Shown here: piece after piece, positions 1 to 8,346 of the stretch
Layout of the letters: each line of letters begins with the position of its first letter
Numbering within the stretch: position 1 is the stretch's first letter
NCBI GenBank assembly: GCA_023663225.1
Contig: JAMPHU010000026.1
Coordinates: 1-39,277 of the forward strand
Direction: 5' to 3'
From: Candidatus Gastranaerophilales bacterium
GTDB taxonomy: Bacteria > Bacillota > Clostridia > Lachnospirales > Lachnospiraceae
Length of the DNA: 39,277 nt
Translations under genes and position numbers: made by a program
Notes under the pieces: model-generated
Database searches by the model: none
What the model was told of the DNA's origin: nothing
The model's input: only the letters and a program-made list of their open reading frames with translations

Positions 1-6
1 GTATAT

Positions 7-41
7 GTGTCAAAAGACTTTGGAAAAATGACTTTTGACAC
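7..41. repeat. Perfect 10-bp inverted repeat
   Basis: GTGTCAAAAG at 7-16 is mirrored by CTTTTGACAC at 32-41 with a 15-nt spacer. No T-run follows on either strand, so a terminator role is weak. Such repeats are often remnants of mobile-element ends or recombination sites, but nothing here proves that. Confidence 0.5.
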
Positions 42-495
42 CTACATCATAATATTTTAATTCATATTTATATCCAGTATAGGCTATATTTTCATATGTC
101 CTCTATCAACACATTCTGCTAAAGATTCACAAATATTAATATACTCAGTCACATCAGATTGATTGGGAAAGGTAAATAATGACAGGTTCTTGAATGATCT
201 GTCTAATTCACAAGTAAATCAAAATATTGTGAGTGGGAAATATAACAAAACCGTAAATAAAAACAGCAATGATACATAGGAAGATTTTAAGAAACGGCAT
301 CCGCATGGAAGTTGGAACTGAAAAATTGGATATAAATAATAGGGTGTGCAAACATTTTTGATTTTGCATACCCTAATTAATAACTATTGAAAAATTATAA
401 ATCAATTATCCTGCATAGATAATGCATATTTACTGGATGTCGTAATTGGAAATAATCGCTACTAATACATTTCCGAACTAATACCTTCATTTTTT
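42..495. other. AT-rich intergenic stretch without a recognisable gene
   Basis: No convincing reading frame was found on either strand. The only structure seen is the 340-375 hairpin, listed separately. The composition matches the two small membrane-protein genes that follow, so this is probably part of the same acquired segment. Confidence 0.5.
340..375 (-). terminator. Hairpin downstream of the small membrane-protein pair
   Basis: A 13-bp stem forms between TAGGGTGTGCAAA (340-352) and TTTGCATACCCTA (363-375), with one G-U pair. On the minus strand the stem is followed only by ATTATTTATA, so the U-tract is poor. Its position after the minus-strand genes ending at 496 favours a terminator, but the call is tentative. 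Confidence 0.4.
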
Positions 496-723
496 CTATC
501 TATCATTTGTTTTACTTTTAAAAGAAGAAATTGATTTTATATTCTTTTGTTTTATATTTGTATCAAAGAATTCTTTTTTTGTAGTTACGTCTCTTAGCCT
601 TTCTATTATTGCCTTGCTTCTTCTTTTTGTATTTATTACATAAACTAAAGTGCACACAAAACATATTAAAGAAATAAACACACCAAAAAAAATGATTAAA
701 TAAAATGCCCACTCATTCACCAT
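496..723 (-). CDS. Small single-pass membrane protein, function unknown
   Basis: The 75-residue product has one hydrophobic segment (about residues 6-29) followed by a basic, Lys/Arg-rich tail of about 45 residues, so an N-out/C-in single-pass topology is likely. It overlaps the 3' end of the upstream membrane-protein gene by 11 nt, which indicates translational coupling. No catalytic motif or known family is recognised. The region is much more AT-rich than the core genes, which suggests acquisition with the surrounding mobile debris. Confidence 0.55.
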   Translation of the reverse strand: MVNEWAFYLIIFFGVFISLICFVCTLVYVINTKRRSKAIIERLRDVTTKKEFFDTNIKQKNIKSISSFKSKTNDR

Positions 724-1114
724 TATTTTCTACTCCTTTTATAAGTTGAATAGAAAGATTAATTATAAAACAGCACACGGTAAAAACAATTGATAATAAA
801 TATATCGGTTCTAAATATAATTTTGCATGAAATTCTTCTGCCAATGACAAAACGCCATAAACCCACGATAACACTATTATAAAAAAAACTAATGTAGCAA
901 ATAAAGCTATTTTTATCTTACTTTTATTATCTATCTCATATAGTGAATTCAAACCATTAGCCGATATAATTATATCAAAAAAATAAACTTCTGAACATAT
1001 ATCATAATACATAAATGCCCGTTCTGTAATAACAAACATTATAATCTTTAATCCTATAGGCAAAAGTCCTGCAACTATAGTAAAAAAGAACCAACCTATC
1101 AATTTCTTAAACAT
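713..1114 (-). CDS. Small polytopic membrane protein, function unknown
   Basis: The 133-residue product has about three hydrophobic segments (roughly residues 5-29, 68-92 and 100-123) separated by short polar loops. A GAGG ribosome-binding site sits 6 nt before the ATG at 1114. It is the first gene of a two-gene unit with the overlapping 75-residue gene. A perfect TATAAT lies upstream (1167-1172 on the complement) but without a convincing -35. I do not recognise the family. A two-component membrane pair such as an immunity or phage-exclusion module is possible but unproven. Confidence 0.55.
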   Translation of the reverse strand: MFKKLIGWFFFTIVAGLLPIGLKIIMFVITERAFMYYDICSEVYFFDIIISANGLNSLYEIDNKSKIKIALFATLVFFIIVLSWVYGVLSLAEEFHAKLYLEPIYLLSIVFTVCCFIINLSIQLIKGVENNGE

Positions 1115-1371
1115 TTTATTCCTCTTTTGATTTATAATACATTATTCCCCTTAAAACGTTCATTTTATTATATCATTAATTGTCATTTTGTGGTAGATAG
1201 AACATTTGTTTGATAAAATTTATAGTATGATATTGTTACTATTCACGAAAAAAAATGAATACTGACAGAATACTGATTTAAACTCACTAAATATTTCTGG
1301 AATCCAGTAAAATCAAGTATTCTAGCATTGTTATAAAGGAATGGTGGTTTGCACAATAAACTGATCTTTCT

Positions 1372-1406
1372 TTTGTTGGTATTTATTATTAAATAATACC
1401 AACAAA
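1372..1406. repeat. 12-bp inverted repeat beside the transposase promoter
   Basis: TTTGTTGGTATT (1372-1383) and AATACCAACAAA (1395-1406) are perfect inverted copies with an 11-nt loop. A further GTTGGTAT occurs at about 1422-1429 inside the promoter spacer. The location just before the -35 box suggests an IS-end or regulator-binding role. Confidence 0.5.
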
Positions 1407-1410
1407 CATA

Positions 1411-1439
1411 TTGACATTTTCGTTGGTATACATCATAAT
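1411..1439 (+). promoter_or_regulatory. Sigma-A promoter for the IS-associated ORF
   Basis: TTGACA at 1411-1416 and CATAAT at 1434-1439 are separated by exactly 17 bp. The start codon it serves is at 1477 or 1459. Confidence 0.6.
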
Positions 1440-1458
1440 AAATAGTGCCAAGTAGATT

Positions 1459-1842
1459 TTGATAGGAGTAAGTCAAATGTCAATTGTACGGTACACAAAC
1501 AAGAAAACAGGGCAGATCGCATTGTATGAATCCACATCTTACTACGATCCGGAAACAAAACAATCACGCCCGAAGAGAAAATATTTGGGGATCGAAGATC
1601 CGGAAACCGGCGAACTGATCCCTTCCTCCGGCAAATGTGGAAGGAAGAAGAGAACGGATGGAGGAAGTACATTGCCGAAGAAAAAACAGGAATACAATGA
1701 TCGGGACAAATACGAGAAGCTTCTGAAGGAATGTGAGGAAAAAGATGAGAGGATAAAGCACCTGGAGCATGAGAACAAGCAGCTTAACGTGTGTCTTAAA
1801 AAACTTAAGGAAACCTTAGAAGATATGATTGGTGAGGAATGA
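1459..1842 (+). CDS. Small insertion-sequence-associated protein (transposase N-terminal-like)
   Basis: The predicted 127-residue protein begins at 1459 with a non-ATG codon or, more likely, at the ATG at 1477 (MSIVRYTNKKTG), which has AGGAG 10 nt upstream. The N-terminal half, with the motif YYDPETKQSRPKRKYLG, resembles the start of transposase-associated proteins common in Lachnospiraceae IS elements (IS1634-like or the accessory ORF of IS66-like elements). The C-terminal half (about residues 75-120) is a charged coiled coil. It is either the intact accessory ORF of a decayed element or the N-terminal stub of a longer transposase. The promoter is intact but downstream transposase sequence is broken. 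Confidence 0.6.
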   Translation: MIGVSQMSIVRYTNKKTGQIALYESTSYYDPETKQSRPKRKYLGIEDPETGELIPSSGKCGRKKRTDGGSTLPKKKQEYNDRDKYEKLLKECEEKDERIKHLEHENKQLNVCLKKLKETLEDMIGEE

Positions 1843-1867
1843 TCGGTGCCTCTTTAAAGGAATTCTG

Positions 1868-2099
1868 ATGGAAAATTTATTTGAAGATTACATGGCAGCA
1901 CGCTGCACGATAAAACACTTAAAGCAAACGACCGATGAGTTCCGATCAGCATATATCCCCGTAGCTTCGGAGCAGCGTCCAGTACGGGCCCAGCCTGCAG
2001 GCGCTGGCTCTCTCGTTGACGAATACCGTTAATGCCGCAATGAATAAAACAGCCATGTTCCTGAGCGGATTGACACGAGGGAATGATCACCGGTGGTGA
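1868..2099 (+). pseudogene. Degenerate IS66-like transposase remnant
   Basis: Two short overlapping frames look like transposase pieces. Frame one starts at 1868 (MENLFEDYMAARC) and ends at 2032. Frame two spans 1968-2099 and reads SVQYGPSLQALALSL followed by MNKTAMFLSGLTRG, which resembles the VQYGP region of IS66-family TnpC transposases. No frame is long enough to be functional, and stops separate the pieces. The element is therefore dead. The sequence at 2100-2200 still looks coding-like (TFDQVYIDRFHEKVELI) but could not be assigned. Confidence 0.5.
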
Positions 2100-2204
2100 G
2101 AATACTTTTGATCAGGTCTATATTGACCGGTTTCATGAGAAGGTGGAATTGATATGAGAAAAGTCACGCAAGTGCGTGTAGAAACTGAAAAAGTTATCTT
2201 TTAT

Positions 2205-2231
2205 GAGCAGTTATTGCATCTGCTCTTTTTT
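2205..2231 (+). terminator. Rho-independent terminator after the IS debris
   Basis: GAGCAG (2205-2210) pairs with CTGCTC (2220-2225) around a 9-nt loop, followed by six T residues at 2226-2231. It would end plus-strand transcripts from the IS region before they run antisense into the glycosyltransferase gene. A small palindrome, CACGCA-AG-TGCGTG, lies just upstream at 2165-2178. Confidence 0.6.
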
Positions 2232-2310
2232 CATATCTAAAATCAGAAGCCGTAGAAACTCTATTTATATCATCTTTTTAGCGAAAAAACACCAACCCCT
2301 CCCTTTTGCA

Positions 2311-4302
2311 CTACCTACACTCCCACACCCCCACCTTCCCATTACGGAAGGTCTGTTCATACCCATACTCCTCCAAAAAATTCTGGATCATCTGCCACTT
2401 TTCATCCGCCTCTATCGCGTTCCAAACCTCTGGGCCATATTTTTCTTCCACGCTTTGATCAATCGCACTTATGACCTCACTCTCCTCAACATCCTTCACG
2501 CTGCCCTCTTTGTTGCTTTCTTCGCCACTTCCAACCGTACCCAGCTCTCGCTGTTCCAGATAACAAGCGTATTTGTCTTCCAGTATCACCACCGGACGAT
2601 AGGAGGCATCCGCCTCTATATCCCTGCACATTTCCTCCATGGCGGACCTCATGACTTCCGGACGGTAGGAGGTCAGATCGCTCCAGGGATTGAAAGCGGA
2701 CGGCATCTGCAAGTAATAAGACAGAGCCGGTATCCCGCCGTACAAAAGCACATCCTTTCCTGCGAGATCCTGCTCCTTTACATAAGCGCTGAGTCCTCTC
2801 ATCCATTCCGCCCGCTCGGGATCCATGCGCATCCCGCCAAGCACCTCGTTATTTTTCACCTCCGCAGTAACATGCCGCATACCCGTACTTTCCGCAAACG
2901 AAAACCCAAGTCCGAAAAGAGTTGCGTTCACCGCAAACAGGAGCAAAAATGCACACAAAATCGCTTTCACCGGAAAAGAGCAGAGCGCGATCCTCTTCCA
3001 CTTCCAATCTCCCACGTACCGCACAAAACGATAAGCCTCCCAAAACGTGTAGGGCGCCGCCACAAACAAGTTATTCATGCTGGGAAACGTCTTGTTGTTG
3101 CTGCCGATGGAAGTGACCAGCACCACCAAGATCAGGATTCCGCTGATCAACTTTTCCTCTTTGGGACTGCCTCTGTGAAAAATACGGACTGCCGCGATCC
3201 CCATGGTCAGCATCAAAAACAGAATACCCGGACGCCGCATCGGTCCGTAGGTATAAAGTACAAGAGAATAAAAACCCCTCTTGTACAGCCAGATCAACAT
3301 TGCCGCCGCCACGCCGCACCACAAAACACGCAGCGCCGTCGAAATCCATCCCGCGATACGGAAGCCTGTCTCAGCGCTTTTGCCGCTTTTCTTGGATCGC
3401 GCCAGCCAATCCGTAAACCATGCCGCCGCTCCAAAGATCACAATCCCCACCGCCACGATAAACAAAATTCTCACGACCCAATACAAATTTTCCACATAAT
3501 CGTAAAGCATCAGCGTCAACATAGAATTGGCCTTATAGTCCGTGGCGTCGTCCGTCATGGCAAAAAGCTGGCGGATCCCCGCCACATAATGATCCAGTCC
3601 ATAGCGGATATGAAGATACCCCAAAAGCAGGCCCAGTCCGGTCAGATAACCTCCCATACACCACAGCGTGCGGTTTAGCGTTTTCCTCGAAACCTTCTTT
3701 CCCTCTCTCTCTTCCAGCCATTCGATCACACCATATGCCCATACTGCCACAATCAATACCGCCTCCGGCAGATTGGAAAAACGCACCAGCACATTGACCC
3801 CCAGGCAGACCCCCGCCGCATACAGATACCACCCTTTTTCCTGTGTCAACCCACAATACAAAAAAATCACACACAGCAAAAAGAATACATAGGTCAAATA
3901 ATTATACAGGCTGGCCGTGGGACACCAGCACATCCCCAACGCCACAAACTCTCCCGCAAAGGTAATCCAACGTGAGATTCCCAGTTTTCTCGTACAAAAA
4001 AGATAGCCGGCCACCGCCAGCGCACTGGCAAACAGGCCGGTATAAAAATTCATTCCCCGAAGCGTTCCGCCAAAAGGGAGCAGCGTCAAAAAATGGCCTA
4101 CCGCCGTAGTCATGTATGTGGAAAACAACCACATGGGATCCATATGCTCCGTCCCCATATATTGAAAGTTGGCATAATTATAACCCGTATCCCAAAAGTC
4201 CAATCCCCACTCAATATGCCGCAAAGGGTATATCAAAAGAAACAACAAAATCAATATCTCCTCAACCTTTTTTCTGTCGCCCTTTCCTTTTACCTGGTTC
4301 AT
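2311..4302 (-). CDS. Polytopic membrane protein, GT-C-like glycosyltransferase
   Basis: The 663-residue protein has about ten or more hydrophobic segments over the first 480 residues and a soluble, acidic C-terminal domain of about 180 residues. The overall plan (an early loop with acidic residues around WDTGYNYANFQY, many TM helices, extracytoplasmic C-terminus) fits GT-C/PMT-type enzymes that move sugars from polyprenyl-phosphate donors to surface polymers. No exact family was confirmed. The start at 4302 (MNQVKGK) is preferred because GGAG lies 7 nt upstream; a GTG two codons earlier is less well placed. It follows the acyltransferase gene by 13 nt, so the two probably act on the same surface glycan. 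It is the last gene of the t6A-led run. Confidence 0.65.
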   Translation of the reverse strand: MNQVKGKGDRKKVEEILILLFLLIYPLRHIEWGLDFWDTGYNYANFQYMGTEHMDPMWLFSTYMTTAVGHFLTLLPFGGTLRGMNFYTGLFASALAVAGYLFCTRKLGISRWITFAGEFVALGMCWCPTASLYNYLTYVFFLLCVIFLYCGLTQEKGWYLYAAGVCLGVNVLVRFSNLPEAVLIVAVWAYGVIEWLEEREGKKVSRKTLNRTLWCMGGYLTGLGLLLGYLHIRYGLDHYVAGIRQLFAMTDDATDYKANSMLTLMLYDYVENLYWVVRILFIVAVGIVIFGAAAWFTDWLARSKKSGKSAETGFRIAGWISTALRVLWCGVAAAMLIWLYKRGFYSLVLYTYGPMRRPGILFLMLTMGIAAVRIFHRGSPKEEKLISGILILVVLVTSIGSNNKTFPSMNNLFVAAPYTFWEAYRFVRYVGDWKWKRIALCSFPVKAILCAFLLLFAVNATLFGLGFSFAESTGMRHVTAEVKNNEVLGGMRMDPERAEWMRGLSAYVKEQDLAGKDVLLYGGIPALSYYLQMPSAFNPWSDLTSYRPEVMRSAMEEMCRDIEADASYRPVVILEDKYACYLEQRELGTVGSGEESNKEGSVKDVEESEVISAIDQSVEEKYGPEVWNAIEADEKWQMIQNFLEEYGYEQTFRNGKVGVWECR

Positions 4303-4315
4303 AACCACTCTCCCG

Positions 4316-5473
4316 TCATTTTATCAAAAACAGCGCATCCACCGCCGCAATTTTTTCCACGATAACACGATACGGCTTCACGCCAAGCAACGCCTTATGA
4401 AGTCCCCGCATCAAAAATGCCCTGACGACGTCCGCCAGAATACCGGCAGTAAACACACAGACCACGGCCAAAGCCGTCCACAAAAGCAGCTCCGGCACGC
4501 CGATGATCCGCTCCGCTCCCAGCCATTTCTGCCACTGATAGCGCACCCCCAAATTCTCATGGAGCAAATATACGCCCAAAGTATACGGCGCGATCCGATT
4601 GATCAGTGCAGCCGCCTTCCCTGACACACGCAGATGTAAAAAAGCGCCGAACAATCCTATGGACGCCACAAAAGGCAGGATATGATTATATTCAATGGGC
4701 ACTTTCATAATATGCTCCAAAGCGCCCGTCCGCAGGTACACCTGCCGCAGTATCATCAGCTCCGCCAACACGGCCAGACAGCCTGCCACATACAGGCAAA
4801 ATGCCCTGCCCTTCCTTTGGAGAAACGAAAGGCCAAACCGTCTGATGTAGGCAGCGGCCAAAAAGACACATAGATACCAGAGACAGTCATAACCCTGCCC
4901 GTCCATCTCAAGTCGGGCCGGAATCACCGATTTCAGCACACAAAACACCAAAAACAGCAGCGCGATCACCACCTGCATCTGTCTTTTGTTCAGGCTGCGC
5001 GCTGCCACGCCAAACAGCGGAAGCAACAGATAGATAAACACATACGCCGACAAAAACCAATAATGTCCCATCGTCACGGGAAGCGCCAGCGTGATCAGAT
5101 AATGCACACTGAACTCCTCCGCGGGATAAATGCCTGTGGCGGCGGCCAGAAGTCCGATTCCCACCGAATACACCCACAACTGCAAATAAAGGGAGAGTAA
5201 TCTGCTCAATTTAAAGGACGAATTGCACAGAAAGTATCCGCTGATCAGGATATATACATTGACCGCAACGATACAGAAAACCTCCACAATCCACGCCGCC
5301 AGACCCGCGCCGCCAAGCGTCCCGCCCGACAGATCAGCCAGAAGATTTCCCTTTCCCAGATAATGCAGGACCACCACCATCATCATCGCCACACACCGAA
5401 GCAACTCCAGATTCGCCATACGGCCGGTCCCATTCTTTTTTTTCTTATCACCATTCTCCGCTTGCAGGCTCAT
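4316..5473 (-). CDS. Acyltransferase family 3 membrane protein (OafA-like)
   Basis: The 385-residue protein has about ten TM segments and the family-3 N-terminal signature LELLRCVAMMMVVVLHY, with the conserved Arg and His used by OafA/YrhL-type enzymes, followed by a second-helix motif ISGYFL. Members transfer acyl groups (often acetyl) from cytoplasmic donors to exported polysaccharides, peptidoglycan or antibiotics. AGAGG 5 nt before the ATG supports the start. It lies between the M3 lipoprotein (15 nt upstream) and the glycosyltransferase (13 nt downstream), so cell-surface glycan decoration is the likely context. The substrate cannot be told from sequence. Confidence 0.85.
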   Translation of the reverse strand: MSLQAENGDKKKKNGTGRMANLELLRCVAMMMVVVLHYLGKGNLLADLSGGTLGGAGLAAWIVEVFCIVAVNVYILISGYFLCNSSFKLSRLLSLYLQLWVYSVGIGLLAAATGIYPAEEFSVHYLITLALPVTMGHYWFLSAYVFIYLLLPLFGVAARSLNKRQMQVVIALLFLVFCVLKSVIPARLEMDGQGYDCLWYLCVFLAAAYIRRFGLSFLQRKGRAFCLYVAGCLAVLAELMILRQVYLRTGALEHIMKVPIEYNHILPFVASIGLFGAFLHLRVSGKAAALINRIAPYTLGVYLLHENLGVRYQWQKWLGAERIIGVPELLLWTALAVVCVFTAGILADVVRAFLMRGLHKALLGVKPYRVIVEKIAAVDALFLIK

Positions 5474-5488
5474 ATCATCCTCTCATTT

Positions 5489-7189
5489 TTATGCGGCTTT
5501 TCCCCCGCGCAGTCCGGTGCCGGAATCCAGACAATTCTCCAATTCCTCCGCGATCTCAGGGATCGTCTCCGGCTGAAAGATATCGTGGAGACCCACCTCT
5601 TCGATTGTCTCCCTGTAGGGAAGGGTGAGCGACAGCGCGGCCAAATCCATATAAATATCGACCGCCTCATCCCGATCTTCCAGCGAGATCAGCCACAGAT
5701 CCAGGGAAGAGAGCGCAGATGTCGCATAACTTATGTAATAGAGCGGATTCTGGAAATTATGGGAGACCTCGATCCAATAATAACTCTCCTCCACACCCTT
5801 CGCATAATAATACCCATATTGCTCTGAAAGATTTTTGTACAGACGATTGATCTCTTCCAGACTCATATCGGGGTTCTGATAGACGGCAGCCTGAAATTCA
5901 TCGTACAGACAGCCTTCCGTAACCGTGCTGATAATATCCCACAGCAGTGTACGGGAAAAAGTCTCCCCTGCTTTTCCAAACAGTTCATCGGAATACTCTG
6001 TGAATAGAAGCGTCAATCCCTGCGAGTGGATCTCGCCCACATCAATATTGAAATTCGCCCACAAATCATGCTGCGTACAGTGAAAAGTCTCGTTAAAGTG
6101 CCCAAATTCATGGATCGTGTCAATATAGTCCTGATAGGTTCCATAGGGCGCATTGAAGATAAAGGCGGTTCCATAAGTTGGCAGTCCCACCGTATAACCC
6201 ATATTCAGTTTACTGTCACTGTACTCAATATCATAGAGATGATACTTGCGCATAAAATCAAACGTGTCGCCCAATTCAGGATCGATCTGTCTCATATAAG
6301 GGCCGATGGCATCCAAAATCTCCTCGCCGCTGTCGTTTGTCTGGTAGTACAGACTGCGGAAAGTGCGTTCACTGATACTGTCCATCGCCATCTCTTCCAC
6401 GGGGACGATATACTCCTTCACCGCTTCCCACACAAGCTTGATGTCCTCCAACGTATAGTCACGATTGTAGATCTCCTGATAGGCATACTCAACATAATTG
6501 TCATATCCGGCTTCCTCGGCGATCTGCGCTCTCACCTGGACCAGATCGCAGTAAATCTCTCCCGCTTTCTGATAAGTAGTCTGCTCGTCCTCATTGGAAG
6601 CCTGCGCCATCACCTGATCATATGCCTGCTCCAGCTTCTCTTCCTCCTTTAGCAAGTCCAACATTCTCTCTGTCACCGGCTCATACTCGCGCAGATACTC
6701 TATATTGTCTGCCCCCGCTTCCTCCTCAATGATCTCCTGGCAAGGTGTGTCCACAAGCAGCGCCAACGCCTGATAACACTGATCGCTCAAAACGCTGCTC
6801 CTGGCGGAGAGATCTGCGGCAATTTCCGCCAATTCCTCATCCGCCCCGTTGGCGTCATATTGAATATTGATCAGACAGTACTGTGTGGAAAGCAGATCCA
6901 TCTCTTCTTTGATCACATCATATAACTGCGCCACCCTCTCTTTGGTCTGCTCCTCTCCCGCTTCCAGCGCCCCCGAAGCAGAAAGTCCTTGAAGCTCCTC
7001 CAGCGCCGCCTCCAGATTCGTCTCGTCAAATCCCGTGAACACCATATCTTCAAAAGCGACCTCCTGGTGCACCTTATCGGGATACTCCGCCTTCGTCACA
7101 TCCACATTCTCATTCTGACACCCCAACAGAGAAAAAGCCAGAATGACACAAAGCATCCCGCTGCTCCATCGTTTCCTTTTTTCCTTCAT
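5489..7189 (-). CDS. M3-family metallopeptidase lipoprotein (oligoendopeptidase F-like)
   Basis: The 566-residue product starts with a basic n-region, a hydrophobic core and the lipobox LLGC (Cys24), predicting a lipid-anchored extracytoplasmic protein. An HEFGH zinc motif lies near residue 360 and the downstream DVGEIHSQ supplies the third ligand Glu, as in M3 peptidases (thimet oligopeptidase/PepF clan). The long helical region between is typical of M3 enzymes. Most M3 oligopeptidases are cytosolic, so the lipoprotein signal is unusual. The ATG overlaps the tsaB stop codon as ATGA, with GGAGG 7 nt upstream, so it is translationally coupled to tsaB. It likely trims peptides outside the cell. 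Confidence 0.85.
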   Translation of the reverse strand: MKEKRKRWSSGMLCVILAFSLLGCQNENVDVTKAEYPDKVHQEVAFEDMVFTGFDETNLEAALEELQGLSASGALEAGEEQTKERVAQLYDVIKEEMDLLSTQYCLINIQYDANGADEELAEIAADLSARSSVLSDQCYQALALLVDTPCQEIIEEEAGADNIEYLREYEPVTERMLDLLKEEEKLEQAYDQVMAQASNEDEQTTYQKAGEIYCDLVQVRAQIAEEAGYDNYVEYAYQEIYNRDYTLEDIKLVWEAVKEYIVPVEEMAMDSISERTFRSLYYQTNDSGEEILDAIGPYMRQIDPELGDTFDFMRKYHLYDIEYSDSKLNMGYTVGLPTYGTAFIFNAPYGTYQDYIDTIHEFGHFNETFHCTQHDLWANFNIDVGEIHSQGLTLLFTEYSDELFGKAGETFSRTLLWDIISTVTEGCLYDEFQAAVYQNPDMSLEEINRLYKNLSEQYGYYYAKGVEESYYWIEVSHNFQNPLYYISYATSALSSLDLWLISLEDRDEAVDIYMDLAALSLTLPYRETIEEVGLHDIFQPETIPEIAEELENCLDSGTGLRGGKAA

Positions 7190-7791
7190 GCTAGTACCTC
7201 CCTATCCGTTCCTTCCCTTCTCTCATAAGGCAAGACCTCGCTTAACAGCGATTGATCGATCAACTGTCTCTGTTGTCCCGCCACCATAAGAATGCCGCAT
7301 GCACAGGAGTAAGACGCGTCCAACCGGTCGGGTTCAACAGTAAACATAGAAAAAGCATCTGCCGGAATCTCATCCAGCAGTTGCAGCTCGTCCACACGAC
7401 AAAGCTCTCTCTCATTCCAATGATAACTTTCCACATACCAACGCCTTCTACCGGCCGAAACCGCAACTTGATAAACGCCGTCCGCCTTCGAGAGCATCGC
7501 CGCCGCATCCGTGCTGCGCACGCCGGAGACAGGTTTGTGCAAAGCAAGCGCCAAAGCGTTTCCTGTCACCACGGCTGTCCGAATACCGGTTTGAGACCCC
7601 GGCCCAATGCACACGACGATCTCATTGATCTCTCCCAGCGAAATGTTTGCACGAGCAACGACATCCCTGATCAATGTGGGAAAATTTTCAATCGGCCTCT
7701 CCATCATCGCAGATGCAATGATCTCCCTATCGGCAGATATTGCACAACTGGCAATCGACTGAGAAGCATCTATGCCAAGTCTGATAGACAT
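7186..7791 (-). CDS. tsaB: t6A biosynthesis protein TsaB (YeaZ family)
   Basis: TsaB is the non-catalytic ASKHA-fold partner that dimerises with TsaD and recruits TsaE for threonylcarbamoylation of A37 in ANN-decoding tRNAs. The 201-residue protein has the N-terminal LGIDAS motif and the family signature CIGPGSQTGIR (usual form GPGSFTGLR). Its ATG at 7791 lies 6 nt after GGAGG and overlaps the tsaE end by 22 nt, indicating coupled expression. The C-terminal region is short and divergent, as is common in Bacillota TsaB. Confidence 0.93.
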   Translation of the reverse strand: MSIRLGIDASQSIASCAISADREIIASAMMERPIENFPTLIRDVVARANISLGEINEIVVCIGPGSQTGIRTAVVTGNALALALHKPVSGVRSTDAAAMLSKADGVYQVAVSAGRRRWYVESYHWNERELCRVDELQLLDEIPADAFSMFTVEPDRLDASYSCACGILMVAGQQRQLIDQSLLSEVLPYERREGTDREVLA

Positions 7792-8285
7792 ATGTCACCT
7801 CCGCCATCTATAAATATGATATCCTGCAATCGTCTCCCCCAATCTCCACCGTTTGGCAAAATGGAGATGATCCGCTCCTCCTCCTGCTCTCCATATGCAA
7901 AATGCAGTTCGAGATATGGCGGCTCAAATCCGGAATATCGATCGGCCCATTCGACTACCGTCACAGCGGTATCATAATATTCTTCAAAGCCAATGCTTTC
8001 CACCTCCACATCATTATTCAGGCGGTAGAGATCCACATGACTGAGCGGTATCCTTCCGGAATCCCGAAGCATATGAATGACAAAAGTAGGACTGGTGACC
8101 AATTCTTTCACGCCCAGATTTTTGGCCAAAGCTTGAATAAAAGTGGTCTTGCCGGCGCCGATCTCCCCTGTAAACAAAAGAATGTCTCCCTTTTTTAGTA
8201 TCTTGGCAAATCGGGATGCCAATGCCGCCGTCTCTTCCACAGAATGTATTGTTTTTATAATGGGTTTTCTATCCTCTATCGACAT
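7770..8285 (-). CDS. tsaE: t6A biosynthesis ATPase TsaE
   Basis: TsaE is the P-loop ATPase that resets the TsaB-TsaD complex during t6A formation. The 171-residue protein carries the Walker A GEIGAGKTT near residue 40, the TSPTF motif shortly after it and the HVDLYRL motif near residue 105, all family hallmarks. It is separated from tsaD by 52 nt containing a terminator-like hairpin and overlaps tsaB by 22 nt. This spacing suggests tsaE-tsaB and the downstream genes can be expressed at a level different from tsaC-tsaD. Confidence 0.95.
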   Translation of the reverse strand: MSIEDRKPIIKTIHSVEETAALASRFAKILKKGDILLFTGEIGAGKTTFIQALAKNLGVKELVTSPTFVIHMLRDSGRIPLSHVDLYRLNNDVEVESIGFEEYYDTAVTVVEWADRYSGFEPPYLELHFAYGEQEEERIISILPNGGDWGRRLQDIIFIDGGGDICLSDLA

Positions 8286-8314
8286 TTATGCTCACGCTCC
8301 CCTATTTGTATTCG

Positions 8315-8346
8315 GAGTCAAAACAAAAATGACTCTTTTAGTCATT
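8315..8346 (-). terminator. Terminator-like, mutually exclusive hairpins at the tsaD/tsaE junction
   Basis: On the minus strand AATGACT (complement of 8340-8346) pairs with AGTCATT (complement of 8328-8334) around a 5-nt loop containing the tsaD stop codon, followed by TTTGTTTTG. The second arm, extended to GAGTCA, can instead pair with TGACTC (complement of 8315-8320). The two hairpins exclude each other, as in attenuators. No ligand or leader peptide is evident, so partial termination is the simplest reading. Confidence 0.55.

Noticed and set aside
1243-1476. Minus-strand 77-residue ORF
   Set aside because: It runs across the promoter and inverted repeat of the IS-associated gene, has no ribosome-binding site and no recognisable domain.
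2203-3678. Long plus-strand open frame opposite the glycosyltransferase
   Set aside because: The translation is rich in His/Arg/Pro/Gln with no domain, as expected for the antisense of a real membrane-protein gene.
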